Of a stretch of DNA of 11,493 nt, positions 1-6,976 are shown piece after piece (position 1 is the first letter of the stretch; each line of letters starts with the position of its first letter). The DNA lies in NCBI GenBank assembly GCA_028565635.1, contig JAOXYB010052701.1:1-11493 (forward strand), read 5' to 3'. Position numbers and translations under genes: made by a program. The notes beneath the pieces were generated by a model. It did not search any database, was not told the origin of the DNA, and was given only the letters and a program-made list of their open reading frames with translations. The stretch is from Phoronis ovalis. Lineage: Eukaryota; Phoronida; Phoronidae.

Positions 1-99
1 TATTGTCGATAAGTGATATTCATTCCTGCAATACAGTTTAGCCTTCGTTATAGTGTTATTATTCATTTACTGGCGCGTGTTGTTCTTATGGAGGAATTC

Positions 100-117
100 C
101 CGGACTGTACAGTCCGG
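100..117. repeat. 18-nt perfect palindrome
   Basis: CCGGACTGTACAGTCCGG reads identically on both strands. It is locally GC-rich in an AT-rich intron and follows an EcoRI-like gaattc. It could be a dimeric protein-binding site, part of a transposon, or chance. Function is unknown. Confidence 0.85.
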
Positions 118-1696
118 TGAAAATTAAACAAGTATGAAAAAAAATCCATTTAACTGAATCCTACAGCCTAGGCATATATCAGGATAACAGGTGTCCAGCA
201 CTATTACTTATAATCTCTTTAGTGAATGATAGATACCATGTTGTAGTCAATTAAAGTTATCATATCTTCTCTAAATACACAGATAACCTGTGAGTCGAGT
301 AGCCATGATAGCTCAGCCAGAGACATGAGACTATCTGGAGTGTTTTAAATTAGCCAGCAGTTTATAGAGACATCTGGTTTGTGTTTCCTTCACTTCTACT
401 GTTTGATAAGATTGGCCATGTTGCATAAGTGTAGGAGTTATTTTGATTATTTTGTTAACTTTAATTCCATTCTCCTGCACAGTTTCCTTTCTTGTTTGGC
501 TAAAATTGTAACTCAGGCATATGCCACATGAAATGCAGAATCCTTACATGAAACTTCTTTAGCAATTTCCTATAAAATCATCAAGGTACTTCTTGAATAA
601 ATAATATAAAGGTACAAAAAAAACAACCAGATTATAAGCAAATACCAGGGGAGACAATTAGCTATTCAGTGATAATTAATTTTTCATGTAAATTCTGTCT
701 ACTCCATGTGCTTTGTTTTACTCAGTTGTACTTGTAGAATAATTTCTGAAGGTTTATCTTTGCCTGTTAGTGTGTATATTGTTATGAAAGAACATTGCTG
801 ATTCCTATCATATCATTGTCACAGAGTCTAGACTTGGTAATTGATGTGATAATGCCATGTTTATTTACCTGATTAATTTTAATGGAGTTGAGAGAGTAAA
901 ACTGTGCTGTAACATAAAAAAAGTTTATTTTGGACAAATGTTAGGGTAATAAACTATGTAGTAATAATAATGTGAAATACTTGATAAATTAGTCTAGAGT
1001 GCAGGATGCCCATCATGCCCTCAGGTAAACTTGCTGACCTGAAACTAAGTCACTTGTAGAGTTTCAGGAGCTCTACGAAGGCTGGGTATATTGTCAAATG
1101 ATGTAGAAATACAGGTAATTAATTGTACCAATTTTTAAAAAGCCTCAATGGTATATAGTTTTTTTGGAGTTTCGAGATTCTTTGTATGTATTTACTGAAG
1201 TTACTCTCTCAGGACAGAGGATGTCTGGTCTTTGCAATGGTCTGTTGTTTCTTATTGTGAAATGTTTATAAATTCTTTGATTTTGTGAAAATAGTCTGCC
1301 AGGAATTTTAGAATTATATAAGACTAGACTTCAGAAAGTAATGCTACTAGTTTCAAATTGAGCATTTTATTTTAGGAGGTTGTTGCTTTTAGAAAATCAG
1401 ATTAAATTCCCTTTGAAGTTGACTATAACAGCCTGTAATGTGTTGTGATTTCTATAGGTTTAAAGGCTTGTTACACTTTCTGAATGTGGCCATACTTGTT
1501 CAGGTCAGACCTGTAGTAACATGGGGCCCGTAACATGTATGATTTTAACATACCTGTAAATCAAGATATATTGCAGGAAGTAGACTGACAAGACATTGGA
1601 ACCTTTTTATAATGAACATGTAATGGCTTGTTTTTGCACACAAGACAGCAGCGATTGCTATGAAAATCCACGGATGATCACGGAAATATACCTGGA

Positions 1697-1706
1697 GGGG
1701 GGGGGG
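1697..1706 (+). repeat. Poly-G run (10 nt)
   Basis: Ten consecutive guanines. Shorter G runs of six or seven occur at about 3148, 7363 and 11114. These are simple-sequence tracts, and their exact length may be unreliable. Confidence 0.8.
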
Positions 1707-1793
1707 ACTAGCATTACAGCTGGATTGAATTGATTAAAACATCTAACCTGTTCTGCAGTATCTTACAGGATACATCCAACAACTTAATCTGTT

Positions 1794-1956
1794 CAGTGTT
1801 CTCCATAAAAAAAGTGTATACATGTTACAGGCCCAATGATATTATTTATGTAAATCCCAAACATGGGTAGATAACATGTTGATAAATGATACAAGGCTTA
1901 TGCACAAAAGTTCATTGGTGCCCTGAATAACTATGATTTTTTTGTGGAGAACGCTG
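1794..1956 (+). mobile_element. MITE copy 1 (non-autonomous DNA transposon)
   Basis: This 163-bp element has terminal inverted repeats. The left end is CAGTGTTCTCCATAAAA. The right end reads CAGCGTTCTCCACAAAA when reverse-complemented, so there are two mismatches in 17. It is flanked by an exact 5-bp target-site duplication, ctgtt at 1789..1793 and 1957..1961. A second, shorter copy with its own duplication lies at 6838..6976 in the same orientation. The element has no transposase reading frame, so it must have been moved in trans. The CAGTG-type ends resemble hAT-superfamily termini, but hAT elements usually make 8-bp duplications, so the superfamily is uncertain. Its right end is 109 bp upstream of the exon-53-equivalent acceptor. 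Confidence 0.88.
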
Positions 1957-2065
1957 CTGTTAACTGGAGATGTGCGTGAAACCCCTTTTTGTTGTCTACA
2001 GTTTCAGGTATCTCGGTACAAATATCTGATTACATCAGACGCTCATTGCTTACTTCCTTTTGCAG
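1957..2065 (+). other. Intron end: MITE to exon-53-equivalent acceptor
   Basis: This short intronic segment starts with the right target-site duplication of the MITE and ends with a pyrimidine-rich acceptor tract and cag at 2063..2065. It lacks a stop in the frame of the downstream exon, so that frame is open from the ATG at 1933. Confidence 0.75.
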
Positions 2066-2277
2066 TTGAACGACTCCAGGAACACTGGGAAGAGGCTAAC
2101 GCCAAGGTGACTTTCCGAAAGAACCAACTAGATGACATGGTCACAGAGTGCACACGATTTGATGAAGTGAAAATTGGTCTGGACAACTGGTTAACTTCAG
2201 CAGAAGAAAGATTGCAAAATTTACCAGATATCGGACGAACTGTTGAAGATATTAAAAATCAGAAAGCAGCTAATCGG
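2066..2277 (+). CDS. DMD: Dystrophin/utrophin-family internal exon, equivalent to human DMD exon 53
   Basis: This exon encodes part of the spectrin-repeat rod of dystrophin, the cytoplasmic linker between cortical actin and the membrane dystroglycan complex. A strong polypyrimidine acceptor (cttccttttgcag) ends at 2065 and a gtaaga donor starts at 2278. The exon is 212 nt: two bases completing a split codon, then 70 codons, ending in phase 0. The translation starts ERLQEHWEEANAKV, the helix C of one repeat, and runs into a canonical helix A (FDEVKIGLDNWLTSAEERLQ) and the start of helix B (TVEDIKNQKAANR). Known family: human exon 53 is recalled as 212 nt, with the same phases and an (I)ERIQNQW start. 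The upstream partner, an exon-52 equivalent ending in phase 1, was not found in the window. The reading frame happens to stay open 132 nt upstream to an ATG at 1933 inside a transposon. The vertebrate paralogues DMD, UTRN and DRP2 postdate most invertebrate lineages, so the symbol denotes the family orthologue. Confidence 0.93.
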
Positions 2278-2864
2278 GTAAGACGTATATTGAATACTGA
2301 CTCGTATATTTGAATTTGTGTATGGTAATACTATATACGCTTTACCCTAGCAAACCATATTCTCATTCACAGAGATGTAGTAAGGTGGAATTACCATTTT
2401 CATGTTGAATAGGAATTTTCTGTTTACTCCATGTGCAACTAGTTGAAATTAGCTTGACAAATGTCATAGGCCTTCCTTGTGGAATGGAATGTATCTGGAA
2501 ATTGCATTTGGCTTTGCACCAAAGTCCCATTATCATTGTCTCTGTTTTGTTTTGTTCTGCATGTTCACTAGATGTGATTTGAAGAATGTGTTTCTTCTAA
2601 ATCAAGTTCAGTTTGTTTATCTACATGTTTGTAAATATGCTGGTATTGTAAGATTTTGTAATATACGAATTTAGTCAAAAATGAAGCATGCTTTTCAGTG
2701 AGGTCTCTGTATCATAAATCTGGTGGAGGTTTCGAGACAAGGCCAAAAGCTTTCTCATGTGAGATTCAGCTAAATTGGTGGATTCTATTAGTCCTCTCAT
2801 TGATTCCGTTTGTTTTAAGTTTTTAAAGAGATTGATAGTAACCACTGTTACATTGTCTTTGTAG
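2278..2864 (+). other. Intron between exon-53 and exon-54 equivalents
   Basis: This 587-bp AT-rich phase-0 intron runs from gtaaga to ttgtag. A segment at about 2415..2435 (tctgtttactccatgtgc) resembles one near 695..712 (tctgtctactccatgtgc). This may be a decayed dispersed repeat. No gene or RNA signal was seen. Confidence 0.88.
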
Positions 2865-3019
2865 ACTTTAGAAGAGGAGATTAGGAATCGACAGAAGTCC
2901 GTTGATGAATTGAATCAGATGGCGGAAAAATTAATACTCGATTACTATCAAGACGACACAACTAAAATTCGGTTGAATGTTGAAAATGTGAACGAAAGAT
3001 GGGATAACGTCCAAACCAG
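2865..3019 (+). CDS. DMD: Dystrophin/utrophin-family internal exon, equivalent to human DMD exon 54
   Basis: The acceptor (acattgtctttgtag) ends at 2864 and the donor (gtaatg) starts at 3020. The exon is 155 nt, the length recalled for human exon 54. It enters in phase 0 with TLEEEIRNRQ and leaves in phase 2, with AG of an arginine codon before the intron. It encodes the helix B to helix C part of a spectrin repeat. The most diagnostic stretch is MAEKLILDYYQDDTTKIRL followed by ENVNERW. Human dystrophin has a matching LALKLLRDYSADDTRKV followed by ENINASW. The shared DY..DDT.K and EN.N..W pattern identifies dystrophin/utrophin rather than spectrin, dystonin or nesprin. No ATG-bounded frame of useful length covers the exon, so it is recognisable only by homology and splice sites. 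The exon could not be skipped without breaking the reading frame, because 155 is not a multiple of three. Confidence 0.93.
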
Positions 3020-3700
3020 GTAATGTTCGAAAATAAATAATTATTCCCTTGAAAATTATCACTAGAGATGCTCATGTTCAAAAGTTCAAATGGCATCGGG
3101 AAGGGATAAAAAACTTGTCAAATTCTTTCCTGGTTATATTCTGGAAAGGGGGGGATGATAGTGATTAACCCTAAATAACACTGATGATACTTTAAGTTTG
3201 TAGTTGAACAACCCTTTCTAGCTGCTATTTCCCAAGTTAACTACTAGGTTGGTTAAATCATTAAATTTGTATAATATAGAATAGCCTAAATCTACGATAG
3301 ATTTTTTTGGAAAGAGTTCTAGGTTTCAATGCAGTGATAATAGGCTAACCCAAATCATTTCTTTCAATAGGCATTGGTGGATATGACTTTAAGCTCAATT
3401 AGATGGGTCCATTCTGGGATCTGGTTTCTTATAATGCTCCAATTTATTGCATTGCATCGTAATTCTGCCATCAATAAGATCAAACATAATTATAATTTTA
3501 GAAACATTCCAAGCATAGCATTCTTAATATTTGTAATTCATATAGCTGTCAAGTTTCTTATCACTAGAGGGAGACTCCTGCTTTCTAGTTTGTTCTCCTC
3601 CATTTATTTCAACACAAAATTGTCCAAAAATGCCAGTCTCCTGTTCATTCTGCCAGCTTATCAGGTATGAATGAGTTCATCATATCTTGGTATTTTGTAG
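3020..3700 (+). other. Intron between exon-54 and exon-55 equivalents
   Basis: This 681-bp phase-2 intron runs from gtaatg to ttgtag and holds a seven-G run near 3148..3154. A 98-codon open frame at 3374..3670 lies inside it. I judge that frame non-coding: it starts at TTG, is AT-rich with no recognisable domain, and would leave only a 30-37 nt intron before the next exon. Confidence 0.88.
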
Positions 3701-3887
3701 AGTTCGTAACAGAGGTAAATCTCTAGATACTGCCATGGAATCTATTGAGAACTTCGACGAAGTGTTTGAGAATTTCTTAGTTTGGTTAACACAATATGAA
3801 ATCACTGTCCAGTCACTAGAGGGAGCTAATAGTCAGCCAGAATCTGAAAGCCAAGAAGATCGTGAAAATAGAATGAGAAAATATAAG
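3701..3887 (+). CDS. DMD: Dystrophin/utrophin-family internal exon, equivalent to human DMD exon 55
   Basis: The acceptor (tcttggtattttgtag) ends at 3700 and a consensus gtaagt donor starts at 3888. The exon is 187 nt: one base completing the arginine codon split by the previous intron, then 62 codons, ending in phase 0. Human exon 55 is recalled as 190 nt, so this one is a single codon shorter. The translation VRNRGKSLDTAMESIENFDE continues into VFENFLVWLTQYEITVQSLE, then a polar, variable stretch (GANSQPESESQEDRENRMRK, then YK). Human dystrophin has VSEREAALEETHRLLQQF and LEKFLAWLTEAETTANVLQ in the same places. This completes helix C of one repeat and gives helix A of the next, with its W-L core (FLVWLT). 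The polar tail is the least conserved part and lies in the helix A-B loop. Intron retention would add VSRCMD and then a stop. Confidence 0.92.
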
Positions 3888-5046
3888 GTAAGTCGCTGTA
3901 TGGATTAAATGAGTTATTTATAATAATATATGCTTGTTTGGGCCAATTAAAACATAAACTATGGCCATGCCAATAATATTGTAGAGTCGGTTTGATAGTG
4001 CAGTAGGTTCAACTGAAGATAATACCATCACATGCAGTACTTAAATTTAGTGAAAGTGAAGTTTTCCGTACTGGACATAATCAAAACTATAATTAGTAAG
4101 GTATGTACATGGCTGACACATGACTTGTAGTTTGCTGATGGTAGTATGATGTTGATACACGTGATGATTAGGGTTATTTACTACACCGTAAGATCATGAT
4201 AAATATGCCCACAGCATGTGCAGAGTATGTAAGCATTGGTCAGAAGATTATATGGCAAAAGTAATTAAAATCGCCACCAGACGGAGTACCGTTTCAAGAC
4301 AGCCTTTATTATTTACTTCTATTAGGTTTTTGCTAGATTTTATGAGGCGATATATAAATTATTGTATTTCATTTCCCTTATTTAGTTAATATTAATTATA
4401 GAAATAACACTTTATATCTGACATTGTAATATTGTAACTAGCGCACTAATAATATTGGCTATTATATTGCCACACCTCATGTTAGATAGAATAAAGCTAG
4501 ATTTATTTTCTCGAAATTTATCGTTTTTGGAAGTAAATATTTCCATTAAAACATTGTAACCAAGTGTCTTTTCTTGCAAGTGTGGGTACATGTTATGAAT
4601 ATGTAAAAGCATACACTGTCAGTATTACAGATATATTTGTTTATATACCAGTTGTTTAGACTGATATTTTAGTGTACTACAGGCACATAGTGTTAATCAG
4701 TTCATACAAATATCTTGTTTTCCAAATTAGTAACCAAGCATAAAGAATATCATTGATTTGTCAGTATCATCCCAGACTTTCTGGTTCAAAAGACATCGCT
4801 GATGATTAGTTTTCACGCTAAGCCTCTACATGCTATTTTTACCTCTATATATTGAACTTAGAAACATATCACAAACTATCCATGGGAAACCTTAATGTAA
4901 TTAATGGAGCACTGACATGCCCTTTGTTTCATGTATGGATCGACTATGCTTCAATAATTCCCTACTGGTATTAGTGTAACAACATGAAAATCTTTTAAAA
5001 ATTATTGCCAAGCGTTGACAGGTCTTCATTTAATAATCAATTCAAC
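3888..5046 (+). other. Start of the large intron equivalent to human DMD intron 55
   Basis: AT-rich sequence that begins at the gtaagt donor of the exon-55 equivalent. I see no exon, structured RNA or clear repeat in it. The intron runs on at least to the right edge of the window, more than 7.6 kb, far longer than the two introns before it. Confidence 0.75.
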
Positions 5047-5102
5047 TAGGCGATAGATTGAAGTAATGCTTAGGCGATAGATTGAAGTAATGCTTAGGCG
5101 AT
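5047..5102. repeat. 24-bp tandem repeat, 2.3 perfect copies
   Basis: The unit begins taggcgatagattg and ends aagtaatgct. Full copies lie at 5047..5070 and 5071..5094, with a partial taggcgat at 5095..5102. Copies are identical, so the duplication is recent or conserved. It ends 92 bp before the candidate mini-exon ATG at 5195. Each unit carries a gatag core. Confidence 0.92.
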
Positions 5103-5194
5103 TTACTGTGTCAACACTCAAACTTAGTTAGATACAGCTAGTGAGTTTGATTACGTTAAGGTAGTTGTTTGTTTCAAAAACAACTCTCTTCTTG

Positions 5195-5245
5195 ATGGAT
5201 TTAGGAAAAATCAAAGATCGCATTTTGCAGAATAGACTCTTAAAG
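5195..5245 (+). CDS. Candidate alternative first exon (Dp116-type), 17 codons
   Basis: Hypothetical. ATG at 5195 opens MDLGKIKDRILQNRLLK and reaches a strong donor (AAAG, then gtaaga from 5246) exactly in phase 0. This exon could therefore join an exon-56 equivalent in frame. Known family: vertebrate Dp116 starts from a short unique exon in intron 55 joined to exon 56 in the same phase. The charged, helix-prone peptide would suit a rod-domain N-terminus. The -3 base is T and +4 is G, so the start context is only fair, and no TATA box was seen. The pyrimidine-rich tract ending ttag at 5204 could instead be an acceptor. Spliced after the exon-55 equivalent, the resulting 41-nt exon would run into a stop (frame EKSKIAFCRIDS), acting as a poison exon. 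Chance occurrence is quite possible. Confidence 0.3.
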
Positions 5246-5815
5246 GTAAGAATCCTAGGTACTGGAAATTGTAAAAATATAAATGCTTTAATTATGTTTG
5301 ACAAATAGTTTCTGGAAGAAATAATAAAAATGTAATTTGTTTTATTATATATAGATAGTTCTAAAAGATGCTCAATCTTGTTTTTTAAAGTGTTAGCCTT
5401 GGAAATACTATTGTATAAGTTTTGTCAAAAACCTACACAAAGCTCGGAAACAGTCCAAAATAGAAGTCATCCTTGCCCGCTCAAGTAAATATTGCGCCAT
5501 AGGGGGTTTACCCAAAAGTTAGTGTCAGCTACTTGAAGACCATTTTCTCAGAATGTGGTATTACACACTCATGTCTGCTAGTGTCAAATAGTTGAAGATT
5601 AAAGTTATATAATCTGAAAAATCCTGTTGTATGGTCAATTTTCAACAACTGTAATCCTCATTGATCCTTAATCCAGTATTTGAAAAATGTCTAGATTATG
5701 TTGTCCCGTTTATGTGTTTCTTCTACACGAAGCTTGTTAAAGAGTTCTTATTTAACGACGGAAATATGGAAAGGAGAAATAGAGCTACGGCAAAATATCA
5801 AAATAATAAGGTCTT
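5246..5815 (+). other. Intronic sequence, no gene seen
   Basis: AT-rich. Two related short motifs lie about 60 bp apart (ttagtgtcagctacttgaag near 5519 and ctagtgtcaaatagttgaag near 5578). They may be remnants of a local duplication. The 61-codon frame at 5661..5846 runs into the minisatellite and shows no recognisable domain. Confidence 0.65.
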
Positions 5816-5894
5816 GAATAAATCCAGACCCAGTCTGATAGAATAAATCCAGACCCAGTCTGATAGAATAAATCCAGACCCAGTCTGATAGAAT
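5816..5894. repeat. 25-bp tandem repeat, 3.2 perfect copies
   Basis: The unit begins gaataaatccag and ends acccagtctgata. Three identical copies run from 5816 to 5890, followed by a partial gaat. There are no spacers, so it is not a CRISPR array. The repetitive minus-strand frame at 5748..6008 is a shadow of this minisatellite. Confidence 0.94.
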
Positions 5895-6837
5895 TTCAAA
5901 CAATGTTGATTTTGCTACTACAGTTAATGCACAGAGAAACAGATGCATTTTCTTATACAGTGTAGGGTATTGGGCTTGCTGAACAAGACTTGAACTATGC
6001 ATTAGCAATGCTCAAGTTTACCAAGTATGAGATCAGTAATGGAGATATGTAATTCATTATAGATTACTGTTTTAAGAAGAGATATTACTCCATATCTTCT
6101 TTTCAATTCAGCCTTTGAGAGTTTATTTAACATATTAGGGATATGTAATATGTATAAAGGCTATAAATAGATAAGCAATTGACCCCAGAAGTCTTTTGAA
6201 AGAAATATGAAATTTATTACTATACTAATAGGTTCTGACATAAAAAGATTGGTGTTTCCTTCCTTAGGAAAAATTGTGTTAAATGTTCAGCTAAGGTGCA
6301 AGAATCATACTGTATCTAGGCCTTGGTTAGTTGCTGCAGTTTTCATGGTCATCTGCTGTTTGGGATAATGGTATGTATGTACACCATAAATCTTTTAAGG
6401 ACAATGAGCTTTGTACATTTGCAAAGTATGGTATTATCTTCAAATTCAAGAAGCAACTTGCTTTTTCTAGCATAATTTGTAAGATAATGATGTGTTTACA
6501 TATGTGTTATCAAAGTACAAATATCTTTGATTTTAGTAGTATTTCTGGTATCTTTTCTTTTGCACATGTTTCTTTATGTTCATTTTTACAAATATTATAT
6601 TATTGTCTGATAAAAAACAACAACAGCACATTCTTGTCGCCAGAAGATTTTGAACAGTCCTACAGCTTTTATTTGGGGAGGTGGTAAAATAATAGTCTTT
6701 AATACTTGACTTAATTTCAAAGAGAGAGAGATGAATAAGCTAAAAATCAAAAGTGCAGTTTTAAGGTATGATAAGCGACACTCATAAAAGCCATTATCCC
6801 CTCTGATTTTGGTAGTCTTTTTGGACTTCTTGGTTTT
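5895..6837 (+). other. Intronic sequence, no gene seen
   Basis: AT-rich, with a short agagagagag tract near 6720. An open frame at 6331..6687 (118 codons) begins at TTG, is dominated by F, I, S, C and K as AT-rich random frames are, and has no recognisable domain. It is treated as chance. The segment ends with the left target-site duplication of MITE copy 2. Confidence 0.65.
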
Positions 6838-6976
6838 CAGTGTTCTCCATAAAACAATGATATTTTTATGTAAACCCCAAACATGGATAGGTAAAATGTT
6901 GATAAATAATACAAGGTGTATGTACTAAAGTTCATTGGTGTCCTGAACAAGTATAAGTTTTTTGTGGAGAACACTG
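6838..6976 (+). mobile_element. MITE copy 2 (same family as 1794..1956)
   Basis: This 139-bp element runs from CAGTGTTCTCCATAAAA to TTTTGTGGAGAACACTG. The two ends are inverted repeats with one mismatch in 17. A 5-bp duplication gtttt flanks it (6833..6837 and 6977..6981). By eye it is roughly 85% identical to copy 1 over the shared part, for example the common stretches ccaaacatgg and aaagttcattggtg. It lacks about 24 bp that copy 1 has just inside the left end. Having a different 5-bp duplication shows it is an independent insertion and not a segmental duplication. Confidence 0.9.

Larger units (their letters stand above)
1..1793 (+). other. Intronic sequence upstream of the exon-53 equivalent
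   Basis: This AT-rich stretch is inferred to be intron because the exon at 2066 begins in mid-codon behind a strong acceptor. I looked for the equivalent of human exon 52, which would be about 118 nt and end in phase 1, and did not find it. It probably lies left of the window. Contents seen are an 18-nt perfect palindrome at 100..117, a ten-guanine run at 1697..1706 and a weak tRNA-like A-box motif near 309..320. No other gene or repeat is supported. Confidence 0.7.

Noticed and set aside
40-117. Open stretch after an acceptor-like caatacag, ending near gtgaaa, considered as the exon-52 equivalent.
   Set aside because: The length (about 78 nt) and translation do not match the expected phase-1-ending spectrin-repeat exon of about 118 nt.
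301-330. tRNA A-box-like tagctcagccag on the + strand.
   Set aside because: No acceptable B-box at the right distance and no cloverleaf; at most a decayed SINE fragment.
3374-3670. 98-codon open frame between an acceptor-like caatag and a donor-like cag/gtatga.
   Set aside because: It starts at TTG, is low in GC, has no recognisable domain, and its donor would leave an intron of about 37 nt before the exon-55 equivalent, too short to splice.
4161-4240. Box C-like gtgatga, considered as an intronic C/D snoRNA.
   Set aside because: No ctga D box at a suitable distance and no terminal stem.
5816-5894. CRISPR-like direct repeats.
   Set aside because: The units are contiguous with no spacers and sit in an animal intron; they form a minisatellite.
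5748-6008. 86-codon minus-strand frame with an internal repeated motif.
   Set aside because: The repetition simply reflects the 25-bp minisatellite, and nothing else supports coding.
6331-6687. 118-codon open frame on the + strand.
   Set aside because: TTG start, composition of a random AT-rich frame, no domain, and no convincing acceptor and donor pair.
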